34,530 bases of DNA from an uncultured Flavobacteriales bacterium. GTDB taxonomy: Bacteria > Bacteroidota > Bacteroidia > Flavobacteriales_D > Sanyastnellaceae. Below are positions 27,735-34,530 of the stretch, piece after piece. The notes under the pieces are model-generated. The model was not told the origin of the DNA. It did no database searches and was given only the letters and a program-made list of their open reading frames with translations. The position numbers and the translations under genes were made by a program. How positions within the stretch are numbered: the stretch's first letter is position 1; every line of letters starts with the position of its first letter. The stretch is taken from assembly GCA_905478325.1 (NCBI GenBank), contig CAJQIB010000036.1, positions 1-34,530 of the forward strand. The letters run 5' to 3'.

Positions 27735-30704
27735 TTAGTCGCACTGCGAGGCAAACACGGTCAGGAAGGTCAGCATGTCCGACACCGTGACCACACCGTC
27801 GCAATCGCAATCCGCAGTTTCGAAGTCAATGTTCGCAGCGCCGTTGTTGCCGGGAAGACCTGCCAACAAGAACAACAAGTCGATGATGTCGCGCTCGCCG
27901 TTCAGGTTGAAGTCACCCAAACACGCGGCATTTACCTCCACATCGACTTCGTTGGCACACGCCACACTGGGCAGGGCATACGTGAACGTGTAATCGCCAT
28001 TGGCCAAATCGTACGGCATGCCCTCACCTGAGGCCGTGCCGTCATCCGATGACCATGTCAACGACCACGCGTCCCACTCGCCTTCGAGTTCTGTGACATC
28101 CAAACCATCGCATACTGTGCTCGTCAAGGACAGGCTTGGCATCGCATTGAAGTGCAACACAAAACGCTCCTCGTACAACGTGTTGGCAGGAAGGTTCACC
28201 ACGAACGCATCCATGCCCAACTGCCCGCGTTCACCCGTCTCAGTATCTTCAATCACGGCGCACAGGTTGGCCGGCATCGTTTCCTGTTCTACCATCGAGA
28301 ACACCACATCGCCTCCCGCTCCAGATGTCACATGCAACGGCAACGACGGCGTGTTCTCCAAAGAACCTGCTGATTGGATTGACAAGTGCTCGCCGTTCTC
28401 GGCCTCCATCCACACACGCAAATCGCTATGGACCTCAGTGTTCAAGTGCAACGCATCTTCGCTTGGAATAAAAGCTGCCGTAGCTGCTTCGTCGAAGCGA
28501 ACAAAGGCGTGCGCCCACTGCTCAGAATCGTTGGCAATCCCCAAACCGATCGAGCCTTGGAAAGAAGGGTCCAACTCCCGCACAAACGTGCCGCTTGTGC
28601 CTACCACCTTGTCCGATTCTTTGAACGTGATCGAGGTGTTCTGGTCAACCTTTACCCAAATGGATTGGCCAACATCCAATGTTGTCGGCGCGCCACCCGT
28701 ACCATCAGCTAAAGTCTCCACATAGCTTCCTGCTCCGGTGTTGTCGAACAAGTAGTACGCGGTCACAAGCGCATTCTCTGTATGAGCCAACACCGAAACC
28801 ATGTTCACCGGTGCCGGGTATGGGTTGGAAACCAGGTTCCACCCATCTACCGTCACATCACTCTGGTTGGGATCATCGGTGAACGTCAAAGGAAGCGTTA
28901 CATCTCCCATTTCAAACTTGCCCGTGACACTGATTGTGCCTGAGACTCCTGATGGAACCAGCGCCATGTATCCGTTGCCCGGTGTCAATACGGCCGTACC
29001 ATCCCACAAGTAGTTCCAACCCGCTGCCTGCGAACCATACGAGGCCTCATTGTATTCGAACAGCAACATGCCTGAGACGCCTGAGGTCCAGTCTGCAACC
29101 GTCGTTCCGGTCACGTACGCGCCGATGTTGACCCACGAATTGTCCGTATCCGAAGGGATGAAGCGTTCGAAGGTGAAGGTCTGATCGACGCCGTCTTCAA
29201 AATTCGATGCATCACAGGCTCCAATAGCCGCAGTACCCTGTGTGCCATCCGATTGGAATGTCAATGAGGATATCACCGTTCCGTCCAACTCCAACTGATC
29301 ACCCGTCACCGTGTCATCAAACAGAAGAGAGCCGCCCGATTTCATCTTCACATGGCCTTTCACCTTCAACTTCTTGCCCTTCGTGACTTGAATGCCTTTG
29401 AATTGCACTTTGGAGCTTGAAGCGTCTGAAGAATTATTGGCATCTATCGTTTGTTCATCATCCCCATTGAACTCAAAAACTCCTTGTCCACCATTGAAAA
29501 CACACGTGTTCGCCGGATCCAATAAAATGTCGCCCGAAGCTGAGGTGCATCGACCTGACCCATCACATGCCACGAACTTTCCATTGGTGATGGTGAGATT
29601 CTGCAAACTGACCGCAGGCTTATCCACCACGAACGTCATATCCGCATTGCTAATTGTAACATCCAACGTAGAGGATCCTTCCGTGACAACAGCCGTTGTC
29701 CACAAAAGCCCCATGCTATTGGACAAATTGCCCACAGGCAGTTGGTCATCATCAATATCATTTATTGATGTGCTGATCTCTGAATAGTTATTTGAACTCT
29801 TCAGAAGGCCTTGAATTTCTCCCATCACATTGCCAGAAAGAATCAAATTATCCCCCGCTACTGTTGCTGCCGTTGTTGCATTGAACCTCCACTGGTGCTT
29901 CCCGAAAGGCGCTGCTTGAGCAGAGTAATCATCATTGAAGAATTCATTCGGCGAATTGTTCGCGGAGTAAAGCAGCGTATTCACTGCGGTATTTCCCGGG
30001 CCATTGCCGTGTGACTTATCCAAATCCTTTCCAACACAACTCAACATGCGCACATCGGAATACCCAATATCCTTCCAATCAACATCCCAATCAGAATCAT
30101 CCCCTTCCAATTCATCTGCCGGCTGAAACAACCACAAGTGATCTCCATGAATGTGGTGTTCAACCCCACCGTTGAGCGCAACCCACGAACCACAACTTTC
30201 ACCGCCAGTATAATAATCCTCGCCAGAAGTTACCAATGAAATGGGGCTAGCCGTGGTCGCTTTGATCGCGGTACCCTCAATAGAAGCATCCGCAAAACCG
30301 CCGACACCCCTGCAGACAACTTCCGTTCCTGCAGTCACTCCTCCAATGGGGGCAGTCCAAACAAATCCTTCTAAATCCTCCGCATCAAAACTTGTATCAT
30401 CAACGCCTCCCAACCACTTTTCTCGTGTGAATGCGACCTTCGTTCCTGATGCTACATCGACTAAAAAAACAAAACCCAGATTGCACGTCGCCTTATTGTT
30501 CTTCCCCTCATTTCCGATGGTCATGTACACATCTCCCGGAGAAAGTGTTGTTCCAGAAAATGTCTGAGCATGGGCTCCCACAGGGGCCACAGCCGAAAAA
30601 ATCACTCCTAATATTGCAAGCACAACCAACTTCAACTCTCGGTTTTTCCATGCAAATTGGACACCAAAAGAATACTCAGAAAGGCTTTTTGTAAATACTA
30701 GCAT
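27735..30704 (-). CDS. Large secreted protein with dockerin-like C-terminus (B), chimeric partner of A
   Basis: 989 residues from the ATG at 30704. The export signal is the segment LVVLAILGVIFSAVAPVG ending AHAQ. A TTG at 30635 would begin just before it and give a more usual signal peptide. The N-terminal module (SGTTLSPGDVYMTIG ... WTAPIGGVTAGTEV) is a diverged relative of the middle module of A, but B lacks A's N-terminal beta domain and TSP3-like region. Residues about 385-503 are partly conserved with A (GGQG, EQTIDANN, SSLTFQS, AAIGAC). From about residue 504 to the end the two proteins are identical, including GWNLVSNPYPAPVN, two EF-hand-like loops and the final Cys. It has its own upstream region and a copied terminator. 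Probably a surface-exposed structural or binding protein. Confidence 0.87.
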   Translation of the reverse strand: MLVFTKSLSEYSFGVQFAWKNRELKLVVLAILGVIFSAVAPVGAHAQTFSGTTLSPGDVYMTIGNEGKNNKATCNLGFVFLVDVASGTKVAFTREKWLGGVDDTSFDAEDLEGFVWTAPIGGVTAGTEVVCRGVGGFADASIEGTAIKATTASPISLVTSGEDYYTGGESCGSWVALNGGVEHHIHGDHLWLFQPADELEGDDSDWDVDWKDIGYSDVRMLSCVGKDLDKSHGNGPGNTAVNTLLYSANNSPNEFFNDDYSAQAAPFGKHQWRFNATTAATVAGDNLILSGNVMGEIQGLLKSSNNYSEISTSINDIDDDQLPVGNLSNSMGLLWTTAVVTEGSSTLDVTISNADMTFVVDKPAVSLQNLTITNGKFVACDGSGRCTSASGDILLDPANTCVFNGGQGVFEFNGDDEQTIDANNSSDASSSKVQFKGIQVTKGKKLKVKGHVKMKSGGSLLFDDTVTGDQLELDGTVISSLTFQSDGTQGTAAIGACDASNFEDGVDQTFTFERFIPSDTDNSWVNIGAYVTGTTVADWTSGVSGMLLFEYNEASYGSQAAGWNYLWDGTAVLTPGNGYMALVPSGVSGTISVTGKFEMGDVTLPLTFTDDPNQSDVTVDGWNLVSNPYPAPVNMVSVLAHTENALVTAYYLFDNTGAGSYVETLADGTGGAPTTLDVGQSIWVKVDQNTSITFKESDKVVGTSGTFVRELDPSFQGSIGLGIANDSEQWAHAFVRFDEAATAAFIPSEDALHLNTEVHSDLRVWMEAENGEHLSIQSAGSLENTPSLPLHVTSGAGGDVVFSMVEQETMPANLCAVIEDTETGERGQLGMDAFVVNLPANTLYEERFVLHFNAMPSLSLTSTVCDGLDVTELEGEWDAWSLTWSSDDGTASGEGMPYDLANGDYTFTYALPSVACANEVDVEVNAACLGDFNLNGERDIIDLLFLLAGLPGNNGAANIDFETADCDCDGVVTVSDMLTFLTVFASQCD

Positions 30705-30948
30705 GATTTAAATCAGCGAAATGGTGCCGTAAATGTACGGAAGTGACACGAGTCACACTCATTCCCTTGAATTTTATTTTTTTTGAGAATAAAAATAAAA
30801 TAATCTGCATATGAAATGAGGCGATAGGATTTAAAAAACACTTCAATATTCAACGCTCTAGGGTTCTGGAATCGGCACCAAATCCGTCCGAACGCTAACA
30901 AGTCGTAACGTACACCCAAGGCATCTCGAAAGCGATTAACTTGCGCCC
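30705..30948. other. Intergenic region between divergent gene B and surA
   Basis: 244 bases holding both promoters. Close to the gene B start are three short symmetric sites in a row: the palindrome TGATTTAAATCA (30704-30715), CCGT-N6-ACGG (30727-30740) and GTGAC-N4-GTCAC (30743-30756). They could be operator or leader structures. I found no exact TAnnTTTG box. Confidence 0.3.
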
Positions 30949-32388
30949 GTGAAATCAACGATTCAGAATCAACTCCGCGGGATGGCCTGGTGCATCCTGA
31001 TAGCCGCCAGCGCGACCAATCTGCACGGCCAAGACTCGACCCTTGCCAACACCACCACACCCCTCAACTTCACTCCTTTAGACGCCATTGTCGCCGTAGT
31101 TGGAGATGGTATTTTGCTGGAAAGCGAGGTAGAAGCGCAAGCTTTTGCCCTAAAAGCGCAGCTCGCTCAACAGGGGAAGTCAGCAAACGAACTCAACGCA
31201 CTGCAGCGTTGCAATTTGCTGAACGAATTGCTGTTTCAGAAGCTCCTCGTACACCACGCTAAGCTCGATAGTTTGGAGGTGTCCGATGGCGAGATCATGG
31301 ATGAAATCGATCGTCGACTCGCTTACTACATCCGAATGTTTGGGTCTGTCGAGGCCTTTGAAGCCGAGTACGGACAATCGGTTAGCGAGTGGAAAGCTGA
31401 ATTTGAGGACCCTGTTCGCGAACAGCTTCTCGCTGGGCGTATGCAGGGCCAAATCAACCAACAAGTTCGAGCGACGCCTGCAGAGGTACAGCAGCTGTTT
31501 TCCAGCACCCCAACGGACAGCCTCCCGCTGATACCCGAGGCTTTGCGCTATCGGGAATTGATGATGCAGCCATCCATCACGGAAGCCCAAAAAGCGGGAG
31601 TTCGAAACAACCTTGACTCGATTCGAACTCAAGTCTCCACGGGACAACTGAGCATGACACTGGCCGCTTCCCGCCACTCGGAAGACCCGGGCTCCAAATA
31701 CAAAGGAGGCTGCTATGAAGACATCCCTCGCGGACAGTTCTTACCGGAATTCGAAGCAGCCGTTTTTGACACACCGATTGGAGACCTTTCTCCGGTTTTT
31801 GAGACCGATTATGGGTTTCACTTCTTGCGTACCGTCGACCGTCGCGGCCAGGTTTTCTCTGCTTGTCACGTTTTGATGTCCGCCCAAATCGACCCGATCG
31901 CACTCGATGACATGGGGGCGGAATTTGATGAGTTGATGCAGGATTTGCGGGCCCAAGAAATCTCTTTTTCCGACGCCGTATTGCAAAACTCTACGCGGGA
32001 AAGCTCGCGCAATCAAGGCGGTCTAGTAGTGAATCCGCGTGACGGCAGCACGCTCTTCGGCTCGGATGAATTGGACCCCAACTTGTTCTTCTTGCTCAAC
32101 GGAATGGCTCCTGGCGAAGTCTCCGACGCCATTCAATTGCTAGACGATGAAGATCAAGGCTACTGGATTGCCGTTCAGCTCGAAGAGCGCGTTCCAGCCC
32201 ACCGAGCCAATCCATCCCAAGACTTTGGCTACTTCCAAAACATCGTTGAAGCCTCCATGCGCGAGACGCAGCTCAACGACTGGATGCGCAAAGCCATCAA
32301 CGACACCTATGTGCGGATTGACGCACCATACAGTGACTGCACCTTCCAACAGGATTGGACGGCATGGTCCACCATGGACCGTCGCTAA
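30949..32388 (+). CDS. surA: SurA-like periplasmic chaperone / peptidyl-prolyl isomerase
   Basis: 479 residues from the GTG at 30949, which supplies the charged start of a signal peptide (MKSTIQNQLRGMAWCILIAA); an ATG at 30982 is possible. The SurA N-terminal domain follows (LDAIVAVVGDGILLESEVEA). A first parvulin domain at about 198-300 has HSEDPGSKYKGGCYEDI, FLPEFEAAVF and ETDYGFHFLR. A second, weaker one at about 304-425 has ACHVLMSA and NQGGLVVNP. SurA guides outer-membrane proteins through the periplasm. It would be expected to follow the double-parvulin and lipoprotein genes directly, but 7.4 kb of minus-strand genes lie between. The symbol is given by architecture; true orthology to E. 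coli SurA is uncertain. Confidence 0.85.
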   Translation: MKSTIQNQLRGMAWCILIAASATNLHGQDSTLANTTTPLNFTPLDAIVAVVGDGILLESEVEAQAFALKAQLAQQGKSANELNALQRCNLLNELLFQKLLVHHAKLDSLEVSDGEIMDEIDRRLAYYIRMFGSVEAFEAEYGQSVSEWKAEFEDPVREQLLAGRMQGQINQQVRATPAEVQQLFSSTPTDSLPLIPEALRYRELMMQPSITEAQKAGVRNNLDSIRTQVSTGQLSMTLAASRHSEDPGSKYKGGCYEDIPRGQFLPEFEAAVFDTPIGDLSPVFETDYGFHFLRTVDRRGQVFSACHVLMSAQIDPIALDDMGAEFDELMQDLRAQEISFSDAVLQNSTRESSRNQGGLVVNPRDGSTLFGSDELDPNLFFLLNGMAPGEVSDAIQLLDDEDQGYWIAVQLEERVPAHRANPSQDFGYFQNIVEASMRETQLNDWMRKAINDTYVRIDAPYSDCTFQQDWTAWSTMDRR

Positions 32389-32414
32389 TTCGCTCGTTCG
32401 CGTTCCACGCAGCC

Positions 32415-33167
32415 ATGAAGCTCAGTATCATCACAATCGCCTTCAATGCGGCCGACACGATCGAAGACGCTGTGCAATCCGTTTTATCCCAGCGTCGCGA
32501 TGGATTCGAATTGGAGTACCTCGTCATCGATGGGGCTTCCAAGGATGCGACCTTGGAAATCTTAGCGCCTTACCAAGACCGTCTCACGTTAATTTCCGAA
32601 CCAGACAAAGGGATTTACGACGCCATGAACAAGGGAGTTTCCTTGGCCTCGGGGGATTGCGTGGGGATTCTAAACGCCGATGATCTGTATGCTTCTGACG
32701 ACGTTTTGATGCGGGTTGCAGCCCTTTTCAAAAGCAGCCAGGCCGAATCCGTCTACGGCGATTTGGTCTACGTCGACCGGAACGACCCGACTGAGGTGAC
32801 ACGAACGTGGAACAGCGGCCCATTCAATCGCAAGGCATTCCTACACGGCTGGATGCCACCGCACCCCACCTTTTTCGTTCGAAAATCCGTGTACGACGCT
32901 CACGGCCTTTTCTCCCTCGAACTGCGATCAGCAGCCGACTACGAGTTGATGCTGCGCTTCTTGTATAAGTCCGGCATCACAACGGCCTACTTGCCGTCCA
33001 TCTTGGTACGCATGCGGGTGGGAGGACTGAGCAACGCCTCACTCGGTAACCGTTGGCGGGCCAATCGAGAGGACCGCGAGGCATGGCACATGAATGAGCT
33101 TACGCCTTACCCCTGGACCTTGTTTTTCAAGCCGTTGCGGAAGGTGAGCCAGCTCTGGAAGCGCTGA
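32415..33167 (+). CDS. Family 2 glycosyltransferase (GT-A fold)
   Basis: 250 residues from the ATG at 32415, 26 bases after surA; an upstream in-frame start at 32355 would overlap surA. The GT2 opening KLSIITIAFNAADTIEDAV is followed by the nucleotide-binding YLVIDGASKDATLEIL. The metal-binding acidic motif is LNADDLYAS. The acceptor-side region is MPPHPTFFVRKSVYDAHGLF, then an ADYELMLRF block. There are no membrane segments, so it acts at the cytoplasmic face, adding a sugar to a lipid-linked glycan or cell-surface polysaccharide; donor and acceptor cannot be told. It could serve the same surface polysaccharide that the Wzc-like kinase exports, but the two genes are 16 kb apart. Confidence 0.9.
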   Translation: MKLSIITIAFNAADTIEDAVQSVLSQRRDGFELEYLVIDGASKDATLEILAPYQDRLTLISEPDKGIYDAMNKGVSLASGDCVGILNADDLYASDDVLMRVAALFKSSQAESVYGDLVYVDRNDPTEVTRTWNSGPFNRKAFLHGWMPPHPTFFVRKSVYDAHGLFSLELRSAADYELMLRFLYKSGITTAYLPSILVRMRVGGLSNASLGNRWRANREDREAWHMNELTPYPWTLFFKPLRKVSQLWKR

Positions 33168-33174
33168 TGATAGC

Positions 33175-33199
33175 TCCCCGCCGGGGAATGTCGTTTTTT
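33175..33199 (+). terminator. Weak terminator-like hairpin after the glycosyltransferase gene
   Basis: TCCCC-GCC-GGGGA (33175-33187) forms a 5-bp stem with a 3-base loop. Six T at 33194-33199 follow after a 6-base gap. The gap makes it weaker than a standard intrinsic terminator. Confidence 0.35.
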
Positions 33200-33352
33200 G
33201 CTGCACATTTGCTGCACAAACGATTCTATGTGTTTTTATTAACAATGCAAGGGGCGTCACTTTTTTCGAGCCCGCGAAACAAAATTGAACGGCACTCGTA
33301 AATTTACGGAGGGACAACTTCTTCCTATCTCTTCGACTACACGATTCAACTG

Positions 33353-33436
33353 ATGAAGCCTAAAAACAACTACTTCAATCGCAAATGGAGGCGCTTTTTG
33401 AATACCTGGTTCACCTCGTTCCCTCCTCAACAGTAG
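33353..33436 (+). CDS. Possible 27-residue basic, aromatic small protein
   Basis: ATG at 33353 to TAG at 33434-33436, encoding a peptide rich in Lys/Arg and aromatic residues (its middle reads FNRKWRRFLNTWF). The composition is that of an amphipathic or membrane-binding peptide rather than random sequence. There is no close Shine-Dalgarno site (a GGAGGG lies about 40 bases upstream), and no homologue is known to me. It may be chance. Confidence 0.22.
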   Translation: MKPKNNYFNRKWRRFLNTWFTSFPPQQ

Positions 33437-33570
33437 AACCGAACCACGATCATTTGGCTTGAATGATACCGGCATTTCAACGAGGAATGCCTAGCTGCTC
33501 TTTCCGCATGTTCTATCTTTACGCTTGCCGCTTAGATAGCTATGCGGACAACACCTGAGATCAAGCCCCC

Positions 33571-34530
33571 ATGTACGCATCGGATAAGGAAGCGCTCGAA
33601 GCGCTGAACACGAAACAACAGCAATTGCTCCAAGAAATTGGGAAGGTCATTGTCGGACAAGATCAGGTGATCCGAGAGGTGACCACCGCGATTTTTGCCG
33701 GCGGGCACGTTTTGCTTGTGGGTGTTCCGGGGCTCGCCAAAACGCTTTTGGTCAACACGATCGCACAGGCTTTGGGACTGGAATTCAACCGCGTCCAGTT
33801 CACGCCGGATTTGATGCCAAGCGACATCGTGGGATCGGAGATTCTCAACGAACAGCGCCAATTCCAATTCATGAAGGGGCCGTTGTTTGCCAACATCGTG
33901 CTGGCCGACGAAATCAACCGGACACCGCCGAAAACACAGTCCGCCCTGCTCGAAGCGATGCAAGAGCGGTCGGTGACGGTGGCCGGTCAGAATTATCCGT
34001 TGCCTTCTCCCTTTTTTGTTCTCGCCACACAAAACCCGATTGAACAAGAAGGAACGTACCCGTTGCCTGAAGCGCAACTCGACCGTTTTATGTTCAACAC
34101 ATGGGTGGATTATCCGACGCATGCCGAAGAGTTGAGCGTGGTCAAGGCCACGACTTCGGATGTCACGACTTCGGTCCGGCCGGTCATTTCCGGAGAGGAG
34201 ATTTTGTATTTCCAGCAATTGATTCGCCGCATGCCCATCGCCGACAACGTGCTGGAGTACGCGGTTGGATTGGCCGGTAAAACCCGCCCAGGCCGCGAAC
34301 GTGCCACGGCGGAAGTCAACGCGTACCTCTCGTGGGGCGCCGGGCCGCGGGCCTCGCAATATTTGGTCGTTGGTGCCAAGGTCAACGCCGCGTTGAACGG
34401 AAAATACAGTCCTGACATCGCGGACGTGCAAGCCGTGGCGCTGCCGATTTTGCGGCACCGGATTGTCCGCAACTACAAGGCAGAAGCAGAAGGACATACG
34501 GTCGAATCGATCATTGACGGGCTGCTTTAA
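33571..34530 (+). CDS. MoxR-family AAA+ ATPase
   Basis: 319 residues, complete; the stop is the last codon of the window. Walker A is GVPGLAKT at residues 51-58, Walker B is IVLADEINR at about 109-117, sensor 1 lies in VLATQNPIEQEGTYPLPEAQLDRF, and the C-terminal lid has the family's GASPRA-like block (WGAGPRASQYL). MoxR ATPases are cytoplasmic chaperone-like AAA+ proteins. They usually work with a DUF58 protein and von Willebrand A-domain membrane proteins (BatA/BatB type) encoded just downstream; that part is outside the window. It follows the foldase genes, an arrangement common in Bacteroidota as far as I know, here separated from surA by a glycosyltransferase gene. Confidence 0.94.
   Translation: MYASDKEALEALNTKQQQLLQEIGKVIVGQDQVIREVTTAIFAGGHVLLVGVPGLAKTLLVNTIAQALGLEFNRVQFTPDLMPSDIVGSEILNEQRQFQFMKGPLFANIVLADEINRTPPKTQSALLEAMQERSVTVAGQNYPLPSPFFVLATQNPIEQEGTYPLPEAQLDRFMFNTWVDYPTHAEELSVVKATTSDVTTSVRPVISGEEILYFQQLIRRMPIADNVLEYAVGLAGKTRPGRERATAEVNAYLSWGAGPRASQYLVVGAKVNAALNGKYSPDIADVQAVALPILRHRIVRNYKAEAEGHTVESIIDGLL

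Larger units (their letters stand above)
27615..29195. repeat. 1.58-kb direct repeat, copy 2
   Basis: The second copy of 23374-24954, in the same orientation. It supplies the C-terminal 486 codons of gene B, the 16-base gap, the terminator and a non-functional 34-codon remnant of the lipoprotein gene. Its right border falls inside gene B, in the middle of a region where the two genes are still recognisably related. Confidence 0.97.
33168..33570. other. Gap between glycosyltransferase and moxR-like genes
   Basis: 403 bases. Contents I can see: a weak terminator-like hairpin at 33175-33199, a possible 27-codon open frame at 33353-33436, and TATCTTTA, one base off the -7 consensus, about 60 bases before the MoxR start. 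No RNA gene was recognised. Confidence 0.35.

Noticed and set aside
23374-29195. The long direct repeat as the ends of an insertion sequence or composite transposon
   Set aside because: There is no transposase, no inverted terminal repeats and no target duplication; the repeat is the coding 3' module of two genes.
23494-30704. Long open frames on the plus strand opposite genes A and B (for example 23759-24484 and 28000-28725)
   Set aside because: They are antisense shadows of the large genes: they lack signal peptides or known motifs, and appear twice only because the DNA is repeated.

Overview
The window looks like a marine-type member of the Bacteroidota, most likely Flavobacteriales-like. 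The evidence is a gliding/T9SS-associated C-terminal domain, large secreted proteins built from short Cys-rich 'ACNY' repeats, a Wzc-type kinase with a Tyr-Gly tail, a cluster of periplasmic foldases next to a MoxR ATPase, few Shine-Dalgarno sites, and several boxes fitting the Bacteroidota promoter pattern TTG/TTTG...TAnnTTTG. No rRNA, tRNA, CRISPR array, transposase or integrase is visible.

Layout. 1-2.7 kb: the 3' end of an outer-membrane barrel-like gene, a nitroreductase and a secreted M28 peptidase of the carboxypeptidase Q type. 2.7-8.3 kb (minus strand): three tandem paralogues, each a seven-bladed FG-GAP propeller plus an ASPIC/UnbV domain and a short EF-hand tail. 8.6-13.3 kb (minus): a 1557-residue mosaic surface protein with 12 Cys-rich repeats and the same tail, ended by a very good terminator. 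13.6-18.9 kb: a conserved Bacteroidota hypothetical protein, a polysaccharide co-polymerase/tyrosine autokinase and a gliding-type secreted protein. 19.0-34.5 kb: guaB, a double-parvulin foldase, a foldase-like lipoprotein, surA, a family 2 glycosyltransferase and a MoxR ATPase, all on the plus strand. This foldase series is interrupted at 23.5-30.7 kb by two very large secreted-protein genes on the minus strand.

The most striking finding is that these two genes share a direct repeat of about 1581 bp (23374-24954 and 27615-29195) in which I see no difference. The repeat holds the last 486 codons of each gene, the intrinsic terminator that follows them, and the last 34 codons of the neighbouring lipoprotein gene. 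The genes' other ends are diverged paralogues or unrelated. This looks like a recent transfer of a 'C-terminal module plus terminator' between neighbours. The terminator hairpin of the first gene is written inside the coding sequence of the convergent lipoprotein gene.

A second theme is a shared C-terminal tail. Six secreted proteins here end in a fixed 27-position unit: a single EF-hand loop, a short leucine-rich helix, a Phe and a Cys that lies 1-2 residues from the C-terminus. No cohesin and no classic T9SS type A tail is seen in these proteins. The tail is therefore a candidate sorting, anchoring or assembly tag, served by an exported-protein folding cluster in the same window. That functional reading is inference.
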